From Hirsutella rhossiliensis (Eukaryota > Ascomycota > Sordariomycetes > Hypocreales > Ophiocordycipitaceae): DNA of 64,000 nt. The notes below the pieces were generated by a model. It saw nothing but the letters and a program-made list of their open reading frames with translations. It did not search any database and had not been told where the DNA came from. The stretch covers positions 3,968,001-4,032,000 of the forward strand of contig NW_025408671.1 in the NCBI RefSeq assembly GCF_020360975.1. Reading direction: 5' to 3'. The position numbers and the translations under genes are program-made. Shown piece after piece: positions 36,731 through 48,806 of this stretch (the stretch's first letter is position 1; each line of letters starts with the position of its first letter).

Positions 36731-37008
36731 AGAGAGTGAGAAGAGAGAGAGGGCGACGGCGACGGCGACGGCAAGGGCGAGGGCGAGCAGAGTGAGTTGG
36801 AGGGAGACGGCGAAGAAGCGTTTGCAAGAGAGAAAAGAGAGGAAAGAGAGACGAGGTAGGGAGGAAGAAGGAGAAGGGAAAAAAGCTGAGACAAAGGGTG
36901 ATGTGGTGTGTGGTGTGGTGTGGGGGGAGGACACCAAGAAAAGTCGACGAGAGGCCCGACGTGGAGAAGAAAGGAGAGGGCGATGACGAGGCAGTAGAGG
37001 AAAAGAAA
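36731..37008 (-). promoter_or_regulatory. Pyrimidine-rich tract upstream of CAF120
   Basis: On the plus strand this stretch is almost all A and G, so on the CAF120 sense strand it is a CT-rich tract 390-670 nt before the ATG. CT-rich tracts commonly precede transcription starts in filamentous fungi. It includes GGCGAC triplet repeats (36752-36790) and a TGTGG run (36902-36927). A 5' UTR intron ending in a CTTCTAG acceptor about 15 nt before the ATG is possible. Confidence 0.5.
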
Positions 37009-37384
37009 ACCTGCTGGCCAAAACCGGTTGGTTGGCGGTGAGGCGGAGGCGCAGGAGCTACGGCGGCAGCGAACGACGGACGGCGAGGCGGAGCCGCGGG
37101 CTGCCGGGTCGGTCGGCGACAAAAGAATTCGATGATGATGATGGTGTCTCTGTAGCTCTCAAGCAATAGGCTAGCCACGTACCGCTCGCTCCGTGCGTGT
37201 CTGGCAACCAACGCTCGCTCGCGTGTCTAGGCCGGGCGGGTATGAGCCAAGGAAAAATGGTGGTGGGTAATGGCAGGGGGTAGCTGGAAACAGCCCGGCA
37301 CCGAGTTACTGGGAGGTAGCGGGCAGCAACAGCGAGGCCAAGGCGATTCAGCTCCCCGGGTTGTGCGGCTGGAGCTGCTGCCCT

Positions 37385-37424
37385 GATCCTGTTTGCTGCT
37401 GCTGCTGCTGCCGCCGCTGCTGCC
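37385..37424. repeat. GCT/CTG trinucleotide repeat
   Basis: A run of GCTGCTGCTGCTGCTG with GCC interruptions. It is not inside a credited gene. A similar run occurs at 48774-48806. Confidence 0.8.
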
Positions 37425-37534
37425 AAGCGAGGCGCAGGCCAAGGAAGGAAGCAGTCGCGCTACATGGTAGTCTGGACAGGCCTGCCACCTGGTACGAAGT
37501 GCCTACGCTCATACGGAATACTACCTTGGGTAGG

Positions 37535-37609
37535 GTACTTATTTACCTATTCGTATAGGTACCTATATAGGTAGATACTTAGGTACGATAGGTAGGTAAG
37601 TACCTATGG
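37535..37609. repeat. TAGGTACC-type motif cluster
   Basis: At least six overlapping copies of TAGGTA/TACCTA within 75 bp in both orientations. The same motif recurs at 48354-48378, 56892-56912, 57930-57945 and 58460-58545, always between genes. Confidence 0.75.
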
Positions 37610-40600
37610 ACGGGAGAGACTCCCCCTGTCTCGCAGAGTACGTATATACTTTTGATGGTGACCTGGCGCGGGCTCTTTTCGCCGTCGGGGCATCGGATGA
37701 AATGTCGCAGAAAAAGGCGTCACGCGAGACAAGTCAGATGGCCTCCCAACATGCACGCTTGCACCCCACAATCGTTTTGTTTCCTCGCCCATATGCGAAT
37801 TCGACGTGAGAGGGGGGTGGTGCTGACGCGGTTGATAAAAAGAGAACCTAGACGGCCTTTGTCTGCGACGTCACCATCTCGCAGCCCGCATCGCAGCATG
37901 GCACCGAGGCGGCCCAATGGACGAGACAATGGACGAGACAGTGTGTGGCTCCGCAGCCGACTGTGTGCGTATAGGCGCCGGGGCCATTAAATGCGCATGT
38001 TACCTTGCAATGCTGGGTAGAGGTATAATGGATTTGGACTGCGCCTACAAAGTATTCGACGGGATCGGCCACGGCACGACACTCTCAAAAGTAAGCATAA
38101 CTTAGGGTAATGTACGAGCATCCAGCCGCCCGCTCGCTGCCTGGGGCAGACAATCATCCCTAAAGTAAAGGGGAAATGAGGTACGGACCAGTCTTTTACC
38201 GTATTCAGACGGTAGTCGTCACTCTCCATCCACGCGACAAGCGCGTGGCGGCTAGAAAGAAACAGGCACGGACAATCCCCGTGTCCAACACGCGTTATCT
38301 CAGCCGCCCTGACATGACAGACGGTACTTGTTGCATGCTGACGCCGTGGCTGCGAGTGCGAGTACAGAATGGTCCGTGCCAATCCGTAGAGTATGCACGG
38401 AGTACCTTGTACGGAGTACGGGGCTGCCGGAGCGAAAGAAACAGCCCAGGGGAATGGAGGCTTGGCGTGCGGCAGGAGCCAGCCGCAGAGGAAGGAGGAA
38501 GGACTGCAACCGCCCAGAACCGCAACCCAGCAGAGTGGGCTCAGTCATCAGGCGAGCGAGCGTCAGTCCAGCCGCCAAACAAGTCAATCAATCACATCAG
38601 CGCCAGTGCATGTACATGCAGAGTACTTGGCGGGGGCGGGCTCCTCATCAACTCATCAACTCATCCATGCAAGCCATCGCATTTGCCGATGCGCCGATGT
38701 TCGAATCATGACGCCTGGTGGGAACAAAGAGGTGCAAATATAGGTTTCCAAGGCAAGGCAGCCATCCGTCGTGGCAGCCATTCAACCTGCAGCACCCGGC
38801 ACTGTGCATCTGTGCCTTGCTTGGTACGCGCACCCTCCCCAACTTCAACGTCTGCCCTCTGCCTCCGTGTCGAAACATGTTCCGGCGGGTTCCGAGCCCT
38901 GTCCGGCTAATCCTGGGCCGAGTCCGAGTCCGTTACAACAGTACCTCGTTTCGGTAAGCGCCTTCTCGGCCTGACCACTCGCCCGGGCGTGCCGGAGCAT
39001 GGACCGGCCACGAGCCCTGTCGCGCCGCCATGCAAGCGCTTGGCGATAATTCTGTCTCGCTCGACGACAGCAATCTGATCAGGCTTGCCCACAAGCGGCG
39101 CTAACTACGAAGCACAGTACAGCCAAATAACTGTCGCTTCGTTACAGTTGCCTGCCAAAGTCGGTACCCGCCTTGCAGCAGGCGCGAGATCAACCTATCA
39201 TATCATCACTGCAGACCAGACCAGACAAGACCAGACCAAAGCGCTTCCTGCGGATGGCGATGATGCTCCCAATCAATCGCCCATTGTTCCCTCCTGGGCT
39301 CGCAGTGTGCTCCATCCACCGAACCTCCAAAAGCGCCAACACCCCAAGAATAGTACATACTTTGCTGAATACCACGCTATGCCATTACCGTCTCTTGCTC
39401 ACCAGCAAAGCAAGCAAGGTTTCTCGAGCTACTTGTTTCTGGTCGGTGACTGGGAGGGGGGTGCAGTGCCTCGGATGCGTGTGCGTCAGTGTAGACGACA
39501 CCGCAGGCCTCTCCACGGGGGCGCCGAGAGAATGGACAAGTCGACGACGGCCTTGGCGACATTGCTGGCCGGTGCCTTATTTTCATGCATGCCATTTAAG
39601 TTACTTCTCTAAATACTCTACTCCGTAGGTGCCCAAAAGCTGTTGGCTCGCGCAGCAACGTGATGGACAAGGCAAAGCTCAGAGACAAATGACGACTGCC
39701 CGCTGGGGCATTTCTTGGTTGACGTCATCCCAGCCACCTCGAAAGGCAAAGGCATCGGATGGTTGGGCAGGCCGACGCAGGCGGCTCGACAAATCCCGAT
39801 GCATCACCGCAACCTCCATCCAACAAACTTTCCACGTCAGCCACGACACACGGCGTGCAGGATTTAAGCATAACCCAGCGTGAAGCTGATATAGACTTTC
39901 ATCAGGTGCCAGCCAAGACGACGTCTTCCGCCAGCTTCTAAATGCAGGCATCGTAGTCCCCCGACGCATTCGTACAGTTGTGCCTGAGGCACTCGCCTGT
40001 AATCATCGCTCTCCCCTGTCTTGCGAGTTGGGGCTCTCGTCACAGCCAGAGGAAGTTGCGCGGCGGCCATGTCGGGAAGTGGGCCAATCAGACGCCCACC
40101 CGCACCGAATCTACGGCGCTGAATTGACTTGGAATTCCATGCATTGAGATGGGCAGAACCGTGTCGGGTGCGGAATCGAGGATGAAAGGGGGCTTAGAAG
40201 ACGCCGCAGAAATAGGGAGCTCGGCAATAAAGGTTCCCGGGCGGCGTCTCCAGGCTAATGAGCGTATGCCGTCGAGAGCCACATTCACCAGCTGCGGAAT
40301 GGTCGTGGCCAGCGCCGGGCAATCGGTGCCTCCCCCGGACGCGACAAGGATGAGCGGCACGCATGATCAAAAGACTGTCACTCGTCCCCAGTTCGCATTG
40401 GGACAATGCCCGAACCGGGATGGGGTCATCCAAGCTCGTCCGGTCTGATCATGCCGCCAACTCGCCCGAGCTGTTTATGCGCTTTAAAAGGTGTCAAGCG
40501 TGTGCGGTACGTGGGGGCTTACCTCTCTCCATAGAAAGTGGAATCTCAGCGATAAGCTGATAAAGGCGGTGTCCTTCGCGCTGTCACGTGCCACAACTTG

Positions 40601-40732
40601 TACCTAAATTGCATGCGCGACGACCGCCATGTAGACCTCAGCCTCTCTCGATGAGCCAACGCGCCGATTACAACCCGGCTTGCCCGCCAAAGAGGCTGCG
40701 GTCAGCGACCCCACGGGTTGACGCTGGTGTCC

Positions 40733-42016
40733 ATGGGCGGAATGCGCCCGTCACGTCTCCCAGCGCTGGCGGCCACCCTGACACCTCTTTCGCGACAGCA
40801 TCGCCTTCTAGGACCCCCGTGGCGGGGCCGCCGTGACCGGCGTTGTGCGTCGTCGTCGCCTTCGTCGTCGCCTTTGCCGTCGCCCGCCAGTCGACCCAAA
40901 CTTGCGAGGCTGCCCTTCCGGTTCGAGACCGGCATCGGCCTCTTTGCGAAGCGACCGCCTCGGCCCTTTCCCCCGCCTTTCTTGTCGCCGCCCTCGGCGT
41001 CCTTCTCCGACCCGCTCAGCACCCATCACCAGAGCCGCCATCGCCAAGGGTACGTCAACGGGGAATTGCTGAGAGGTCTGACCAACGGCGACGATGCAGT
41101 GTACGCGAGCGACTTTTTCGTTTGTGCCAATGACGGAGTCGGTGCGTGGGCTGCTCGCCCTCGTGGTCACGCCGGGTAAGCTTCCCCATCCGCAACCCTG
41201 CCGTGCCTGGCTGACGAACCACGTAGCCTCTGGTCACGACTGATATTGCATTTCTGGTCTGCCGCCGTCGAGGCAGAGCAAGCAGATTATATCACGCCGG
41301 GAGAGTTCCACAGTCCAGATCCCCGAGCCACACTCCAAACGGCGTACGAGCAAACTTTGGATGCCACCGTCCCCCATGATTGGCAAGGCACCACGACGGC
41401 CTGCGGTGCCCAGTTGCACTACAAGATGCCAAGCGACGCTGCTGGAAGCGATCCGACACCACTGCTGTACGTGACGAATCTCGGCGACTGCCAGATCATG
41501 GTGGTCCGCCCGAGTAAGCAGGACGCCGTATACAAGACAAAGGAGCAATGGCATTGGTTCGACTGCCCGCGACAACTCGGCACCAATAGCCCCGATACGC
41601 CAAATGCCAATGCGGTCACTGACGCAGTAGACTTGGAAGTGGGAGACGTTGTGCTCGCAATGAGCGATGGTGTCATCGACAACCTTTGGGGACATGAAAT
41701 CGTCGATTCAGTCGTCCGAAGCATCGCTGATTGGGAGTCGGCAAAGGGGCGTCATCCCCAGGTAGATCGAACAGGCGGTCGTAACGGAGGCATGACTGCA
41801 GCGGCTGAAAACCTTGTCGCCGCAGCCACGGCAATCGCAAAAGACCCATTTGCTGAAAGCCCCTTTATGGAGCATGCGATTGAAGAGGGTCTCGCGAGCG
41901 AAGGAGGTTCGTTGGTCCCCAGCTTGACTCTTTGATCCCACACTGACCATCTGAAAACAGGTAAGCTCGACGACATTAGCGTCGTTGCCGCGCTTTGTGT
42001 AGAGAACGAGAAGTGA
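40733..42016 (+). CDS. PTC7: Mitochondrial PP2C-type Ser/Thr phosphatase (PTC7/azr1 family)
   Basis: Three exons: 40733-41175, 41227-41906 and 41961-42016, giving 392 aa. In-frame ATGs at 40733 and 40742 both give an Arg/Ser-rich N-terminus like a mitochondrial presequence. Family hallmarks are FRFETGIGLFAKRPPRPFPPP, the metal-binding Asp in CANDGVGAW, LYVTNLGDCQIMVV, KTKEQWHWFDCPRQLGTNSP, LAMSDGVIDNLW and, across the last splice, GGKLDDISVV with the second metal-binding Asp pair. Yeast PTC7 is a manganese/magnesium-dependent phosphatase acting in mitochondria, for example on coenzyme Q biosynthesis proteins. The introns (51 and 54 nt) have CTGAC branch sites. UTP23 follows 475 bp downstream on the same strand. 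Confidence 0.94.
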
Positions 42017-42490
42017 TGCAGGACGTAGGTTGCGCTCCGCATCGACAGCTGTACCTATCAACGAAATTCTAGGGGTTCCCGAGCACGAGAACAAACCATG
42101 CTTTCCTTTGCTCGGAGCCCAGGATGTCCAGTGAACTAGACAGCGTAGGCGAGCATTGATGTACGAGCTCAAGATGCTCTCCCTCCAGTCTCTCTTGACA
42201 AGGCCAGGTTAGGAGAGTACGGAATCAAGGGAGCATCGTAGACGTTGGTAAATGCGGCCTGCGGGCGGTCTGGCAACGAAATGGCAAAATTGGGCCCATT
42301 TTTCGTAGTTCCATTGAACTTCGCTCGCATAAGCGCTGCACGTGCTGCGGCACTCCTGCTTATCGAGTGGGGCGATAAGAAATTTATTCCAGAGAGCTCG
42401 TCCGTCTGCGCTCGAAAACTTGAATCACTTCCACGAAAGCCGGCAGCACCAAACCCCCGGGTACAACCCTCATCGGCCAGTTCATACAAG
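42017..42490. other. Intergenic PTC7-UTP23
   Basis: A 474-bp same-strand spacer holding the UTP23 promoter. No gene was seen. Confidence 0.6.
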
Positions 42491-43519
42491 ATGCGGGGAA
42501 AGCGTTCAAAGCAGTATCGCAAGCTCATGGAGCAGTTCGCCATGAGCTTCGGCTTCCGCGAACCGTACCAGGTTCTTGGTTTGTCTTCCCCGACGGTCGA
42601 AACCGCACTTTGGCTGACCGTGCGTGCCATTTGCAGTCGACGCTGAGATGGTCCTGGATTCGTGTCGGTTCAAGATGGACCTTGAGCCCGCGCTGAGCAG
42701 GACTGTTCATGGGACCGTGAAACCCAGTACGTCGACGCTGCGTCCGCAGGGAGCCAGAGTGAAGAGCTAACCGACTCAGTGATTACGCAATGCGAGATTC
42801 GAAAATTGTACGCGCGCAAGGACGAACCGGGAGTCGGCGAAGCCATTGAAGCGGCCAAGTCTTGCGAACGCCGACGCTGCGGTCATCACCCAGACGAATA
42901 TCCAGAACCGCAAAGCACAATGGATTGCTTGCTGTCTGTGGTGGACCCCAAGGACAAGGGGGAGAATAAGCACCGATACGTGGTGGCAAGCCAGAGCCAA
43001 GAAGTCAGGCGAATGCTACGTGGTGTCCGAGGAGTACCGTTAATCTACATCCGCCGAAGCGTCATGATCCTGGAACCCATGTCCGACGAGAGCGCCCAGA
43101 CGCGTGCGAGAGAGGAAAGGAGCAAGTTCAGAGCCGAGATCAAGACGGCCCTCGGAAAGAGGAAACGTGAAGAGAAGAAAGACGCTCACCAAGGGGCTGA
43201 CCATGACTTACAGCCAGCCGGGGCCTGGGACGACCATGAGGACACGGCTAGTGACGCCAACGTGGCGGAAAAGCCCAAGAGCAAGAAGAAGCGCGGACCC
43301 AGGGGCCCAAATCCTCTATCAATGAAGAAGGCGACGAAGAAGACACAGGGGGATGCCCCGCTGACAAAGCCGATGCCGAGTGCGGAGGCGCCTGCAGATG
43401 CGCCTGCAGATGCGCCGTCCAAGAGAAAACGGCGGAGAAAGAACAAGGCAGCCGTCGAGGCGGCGGATGGCGGAGGTGATGGCTCCCAACCAGCGGATGC
43501 GAATGGCGATTCGAGTTGA
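42491..43519 (+). CDS. UTP23: rRNA-processing protein UTP23
   Basis: Three exons: 42491-42578, 42637-42726 and 42780-43519, giving 305 aa. It starts MRGKRSKQYRKLMEQFAMSFGFREPYQVLVDAEM. It has a PIN-like domain (residues 28-160) with LDSCRFKMDLEPALSRTVHG and KPMITQCEIRKLYAR, and a zinc-binding Cys/His cluster (SCERRRCGHHP followed by MDCLLSVVD). It continues through VVASQSQEVRRMLRGVRGVPLIYI. The C-terminal half is Lys/Arg-rich with a PADAPADAP repeat and several nuclear localisation signals. UTP23 is a nucleolar component of the small-subunit processome that helps release snR30 from pre-rRNA. The PIN active site is usually degenerate in this family, and I did not verify the acidic residues. 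Confidence 0.95.
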
Positions 43520-44356
43520 TTGTGTCTGCGAGGCACAAGAGCCAGTTGCCTGACTACTAGTGAACGCGTCTCCCGTCATCAGGGGATAGGGGCAAGCCAC
43601 GGAGCGAGGATGGCATTTCGCCGAGACGCTGCAGGCAACGAATGTCCTACACGCCTTGAACGATGCTGTTGTCTCCCGTGGTTGGAGGAAGGTCACGCGC
43701 TACTTGGGCATCCTCATTCCAAGCGTTGGGCGTGCCGTGTGTATGCAAGGCGTGAAGTTTACATTACGCGTACGGAGTGGGAGTACTGCCGAGAGATTTC
43801 CCCCGCCTTAGGCAAGGGGGCTGAAAGAGCACAAGGGGTTCTTGCACGAGCTTACCTCTTACAAGTAGATGACTGCCGTCCAAAATATCGGAAAGGACTT
43901 TTGAACAGCCCCGATTTTTGAATTCTTGTCGCGTAAAATCGCCCCATGCCCTTGGCTTGCTCAAATTATACATAATTTACATCATCAGATGGCAGCAAGG
44001 CAGGTTTTTGATTGACGTGGGGCACTTTTCGCGTGTCACCGCTGTGCCAAGATTCATGTATACACTTTGTGTCTCTCCTCTCCACTACTTAATTTGGCGC
44101 CCGCGGTCCGGCCCAAAGGGAGAAACTCCCTCGGGATGAGTACCTAGGCAGTACCTTGTCTGGCCTGGACCCCAGACACCTCCATGACTAACCGACTAAC
44201 CGACCCCTGCGTCTACCATCGTCTTGCATGCCAAACACCGCCACTCATCTCGACAGTAATCGCGCCTCTGCTTGTAGATGCCATCACGTCCCATCCAGCG
44301 TCAGAGGAGAGCGATTCGGATGTGGACGTGGGAGCCACGAGCTTCCATATTCGATC
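43520..44356. other. Intergenic, no gene seen
   Basis: 837 bp. It contains a TACGGAGTG copy at 43771 and a GAGTACCTAGGCAGTACC element at 44138-44155. No coding signal was found. Confidence 0.55.
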
Positions 44357-47300
44357 ATGGACAGTAAAAAAGACACAGCATCGGACGGCAATACCTCCCG
44401 GAGCCAAGATGCGTCGGGGCCGGCACCAGCTGCAAAGCCAGAGCCCGACGAGTTTGGCCTCCCTCTCCGACAGTATCCCTCTCCAGCACAAGATGCCGTG
44501 GCACAGATGCCCAGCATGAGCGAAATAATTGCGACAGACGAGAATAAAGAGCTCTCCGCGGGAGATAAGAAGCAATCGGCCACATCCCATGCTCCGGCAT
44601 CGCAACCGACTCCAGAAGTAGGACAAGGCTCTCACTCCGAGAGCGAAAGCGACGATGCTCCCTTCGATGATGCACAATCCTCCCTGCCTCGAGACTCCGC
44701 CGCCCCTTCTCCGCCGCCCTCTGGCTCGACGCCACCATCACCCCCCGCGGCTCATGCGACATCCAGCGCTGACGACGGCCCCTCGACCCCGTCAAAAACT
44801 GCCCATTCGGACGAGTGCGCGACTACATCAAACATCACAAAGGCCAAGAAAGAGTCGGTGGGAAAGTCTCCCAAAGATGAGAACACTGCCAAAACACCGC
44901 GCGTCGAGGCAGCACCGCGCCCTGCCAGTCCGCCCAAAGCGAGCACAGAAGAACACAACTTGGGACACAACCGGGACACGAGCGTCGCCGCGAGCACCAA
45001 CAATGGCCTTGGCGTCTCTGAGTTTTCTCACCAACAAGTATCGATGCAGCCCGAGCACAAGGGCGGAAACGAGGACGGCGGCTGGCAGACGATGCCGGCC
45101 TTTGCGAGATTCGACATGTACGACGACGACGACCGTCTCATTGCCCGGGAACATGACGAAGCTGAAGATGTTGAAGAAAAGTACGCCTATGGCGGGCTAG
45201 GAGGTGCAGGCAAGGGCTATACTCGAGTGATAATGGACGAGGACGCCGAGTCGGCGACAAGCATGGACGAGAACACTAAATATCTATTCAAAGAAGCCAA
45301 CGGCACGAGCATGATGGGCGAGGACGAGGGCCGAGACGCGGTATCTCAGATGCAAGCCACCAAGGACCTCCTGACCGAGGGTCAGAGGATAGCATACGTG
45401 GGCGTTGTCCGCCTGGAGATTGCAAACCTCGTCAAGGAGGCAGACGACGTCGAGGTGACCAGGAAGACCAAGAAGGAGGTTCAGACGGCTGCCGAGGCCG
45501 TCAAGATGTGGGGCCAGAAGATGATGATCCGCGTGTACTCCCATATGGAAATCAGCGCGGCCGAGCAAGTCATGATCGAACAGCTCGCGGAACACGGAGT
45601 GGTGCCGGGGGACTTGACGCCTGCGCTTCACGCCAACTCGAGAGTGCAGAACCCCATGGCGTTGGACAGCAAAGACGTCGGCAGCCCGTCGCAAGAAGCT
45701 TCGTTGCCGGCGACGAGCGTAAAGGAGGAGATCGCCGCGGAGCCGCCACCGCCGTACGAAGCCACCGACAGCTCCGAAGTCCCCGAGGTCCAAACCCCCT
45801 CACAGCTGCCCACGACGCAGAAGATCGACATCGACCTTCGCTGGACCGTCCTCTGCGACCTCTTCTTACTGCTAATTGCCGACTCGGTGTATGATGCGCG
45901 CTCAAGGGTGCTCCTGGAGCGCGTCGGTGCCAGCCTGGACATCACGTGGATCGACATCTGCAAGTTTGAGAAGAGAATCACCGACGCACTGGAGATGCAG
46001 CAGGCGGCGGAGAAGGAGAACTGGAACGAGGATGAGCACATGGATAGTCGAAGGAAGATGGCGCTGAAGAGGAGATATGTCATGATGGGCCTGGCCACTG
46101 TGGGCGGCGGACTCGTCATCGGGCTCTCGGCGGGCCTCCTGGCCCCTGTCATCGGCGCCGGGCTGGCGGCAGGTTTCACCACCATCGGCGTGACGGGCAC
46201 GAGCAGTTTCCTGGCCGGCGCCGGCGGGGCTGCCATCATCACTTCTGGAGCCGCGGCCTCGGGCAGCATCATCGGCGGCAGGGCGGCCAACCGCCGGACC
46301 GGAGCTGTCAAGACCTTTGAGTACCGGCCGCTGCACAACAAGAAGCGGGTCAACCTGGTCGTCACGGTCTCTGGATGGCTGACGGGCAAGGTGGACGATG
46401 TTCGGCTGCCGTTCAGCACGGTGGATCCCATCATGGGGGACATTTACTCGGTCCTGTGGGAGCCGGAGATGCTGCGCAGCATGGGTGACACCATCAACAT
46501 CCTGGCCACCGAGGTAGGGCACTCGACGGTCGCTGTACGCACAGCACGAGGTCTTGGGCTAATCCGTGGACGCAGGCGCTCACACAAGGTTTGCAGCAAA
46601 TCCTGGGCAGCACCATCCTGGTCAGCCTCATGGCAGCCCTCCAACTGCCCATTGTCCTGACCAAACTCTCTTACCTCATCGACAACCCTTGGGCCGTCTC
46701 TCTCGACCGCGCGACGGCCGCCGGGCTCATCCTGGCCGACTCGCTACTGGAACGCAGCCTAGGCACGCGCCCCATCACGCTGGTTGGATACTCGCTCGGG
46801 GCGCGAGTTATTTTTTCGTGCCTGCAGGAGTTGGCCAAGAAGGGCGCATACGGGCTGATCCAGAACGTCTACCTGTTTGGCTCGCCAGTTGTGGTGAAGA
46901 AGGAGGAATACCTCCGAGCCCGGACCGTCGTCTGTGGCCGGTTCGTGAACGGGTTCAACCGGAACGATTGGATCCTCGGCTACCTATTCCGGCTGACGAA
47001 TGGCGGCATTCGCCGAGTGGCTGGACTGGCAGCCATTGAGGATTGCCCATGGATAGAGAACATGGACGTGTCGGAGCTGGTTCCCGGCCATATGGAGTAC
47101 CGAAAGGCCATGCCGACACTTCTCATGAAATGCGGCTGGACGGTAGAGAGCGAGGAGTTTAGCGAAATCGAGGATCCAGACCCAGAAAACCACCAGGAGC
47201 GGCAGAGGGAGCTCATCAACGAGATTGAAGAGGCGCGCAAGGAGCTGGAGAAGGAGGGCAAGGCCAAGAAGGGCGGCAGGTTTAGCCTCTTTGGCCGTCG

Positions 47301-47877
47301 CAAGAAGACCGAGAGGCAGGAATGGGAGGTGTACGAGGATTCGGCGGGCAAGGAAGGGGGCAAGGCCGAAGACAAGAGCGGCAACGGCCCCGGGGTCCTC
47401 TTCGACGTTGATGCGATTCGAGCAGAGCTGGCCAAGGAGGCGCGGGATGGGGCGACAGAGGAGGCGCTGCAGGTGAGGGAGATTAAGTCAACGCTGCCGC
47501 CCATGAAGCTGGACATATCACCCACCTCGCCATCGCGGGCAGTAGACGGACGGAGCTCGCTGCGGGAGACGAAAAGCGCCGAGGCGATCCCGTTGCGCCG
47601 GGTCAGCGATCCAAGAACAGCACTCTACCAGGCGCCGGCCTACGCCGGGATGGCGGCGGAGGTGGAGGAGGAAGGAGAGGGAGAGATGGAGATGACCTTT
47701 GACACATCATTCACCGACCCCTGCCCCCCAAGCGAGTGGACGGGGAGCGACGGGCCCACTCGGCCGGCCATGAAGACGTCGCAGACGGTGCCGAACGTGG
47801 CATTGACAGACCACTGGGGGGACCCAGATGAAGAGGACTTTGGACAGGAAAAGGAGATATCCATGACTTTTGCATGA
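44357..47877 (+). CDS. MIL1: DUF726 alpha/beta-hydrolase membrane protein (MIL1/TMCO4 family)
   Basis: Two exons: 44357-46513 and 46576-47877, giving 1152 aa. The 62-nt intron (GTAGGG donor, GGGCTAATC branch) joins ILATE to ALTQGLQQILGSTILVSLM. The N-terminal 270 residues are acidic and disordered. A helical region follows (VRLEIANLVKEADDVEVTRK). A long glycine/alanine hydrophobic block (GLVIGLSAGLLAPVIGAGLA and onward, about residues 580-640) is probably membrane-inserted. The DUF726 hydrolase has its nucleophile elbow at GYSLG (Ser about 792) and GSPVVVKKEEY. Yeast MIL1 (YFL034W) is a putative lipase that binds the AP-1 adaptor at the trans-Golgi. The C-terminal tail holds a charged coiled coil (EIEEARKELEKEGKAKKGG). 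The substrate is unknown. Confidence 0.92.
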
Positions 47878-48495
47878 TCAAACCGGTCGACCTGACGAAG
47901 GACCGTGGGCAAATGAAGAAGGTCCGCCGCTGTCAAGAATCGGTGGCGTTTTTCGCGTGTTTGTTTCTTTTTGCAGTGCGCTCGTCTTTTCCAAGACTGG
48001 GGCGTACGCGTGCTGACGAGCCCGCAGCTTGGGTTGGGGGCACACAAGTCAAGCTTGTACAAAGGAGATGTCGCTTGTGTGGAGAGATGGAGAGGGAGAA
48101 TGCTCTGGTTTGATCTACAGTTGAAGATGAGAAGGCGACTCTACAGCGGAAGGGAATGGGAGACAGGTTACGGGCCACGTGTAGCACCTTGAATGGCTGT
48201 TTGATGGGCAATGAGGAAAGGTTAGGTTAATGAGGTGTTATGAAAACTATTCGCCCAAGATGAAAAAGGCCCTATTGGCCAACGTAATTGATCAACCAGC
48301 CTGGCGGGCGAGCAAATGGCTCGTCGTTGCTTTGATGCTATATCGACAATGATACCTAGCTAGGTACCTAGGTAGATACCCAAGTCAAGGCACCGTACTC
48401 CGTACCTGCCTGACAAACGGTGTGGTCTTGAAACATAGCTCGAAATAGAAACAAGTCTCGCCGTTGGATGGAGGATGAGAAGCGAAACCGACGTC

Positions 48496-48496
<1 letters not shown>

Positions 48497-48530
<34 letters not shown>
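48497..48530. repeat. GCAA tetranucleotide microsatellite
   Basis: About 8.5 uninterrupted GCAA units. Confidence 0.97.
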
Positions 48531-48532
<2 letters not shown>

Positions 48533-48773
48533 CCGGCGGCAGGAACCCTGTTAAGCCTGGCCCCTGCCTGCCGCGCCTTCCCGCGAGAACGTCAGCCGCA
48601 GTGGGGTGGGGTCAACTTCCCATGTGGACTCCGCCCGATTATCAGTCTCTTGGATACGCACGTAGTGCAAGGACTCTGCTGTATGCAATATGCATGGATC
48701 GGGTTGTTAGTGCTTGCGCGGCGCCGCTGCCTCGCTCCAGCTTCCCCTCGCGGCCTTGCTTCACGACAAGCCC

Positions 48774-48806
48774 CTGCTGCCGCTGCTGCCGCTGCTGCTG
48801 CTGCTG
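48774..48806. repeat. CTG/GCC trinucleotide run
   Basis: Ten CTG-type triplets with two GCC interruptions in non-coding DNA. Confidence 0.8.

Larger units (their letters stand above)
36339..40732. other. 4.4-kb gene-free divergent gap
   Basis: It lies between the start of CAF120 (-) and the start of PTC7 (+). I examined all longer frames; none has a domain, consistent codon bias or a credible splice chain. The gap holds a strand-asymmetric purine tract, CTG repeats, clusters of TAGGTACC and TACGGAGTAC motifs, and a (GACCA)n-like run at 39213-39240. One or more non-coding RNA genes or an eroded mobile element could be present, but I cannot show either. Confidence 0.5.

Noticed and set aside
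38176..38910. 244-aa frame in the long gap
   Set aside because: Arbitrary composition, overlapping frames of similar length, and it contains the TACGGAGTAC repeats.
40918..40934. GGTTCGAGACC, resembling a tRNA B box
   Set aside because: It lies inside the PTC7 first exon, encoding the conserved FRFETG; there is no A box or cloverleaf around it.
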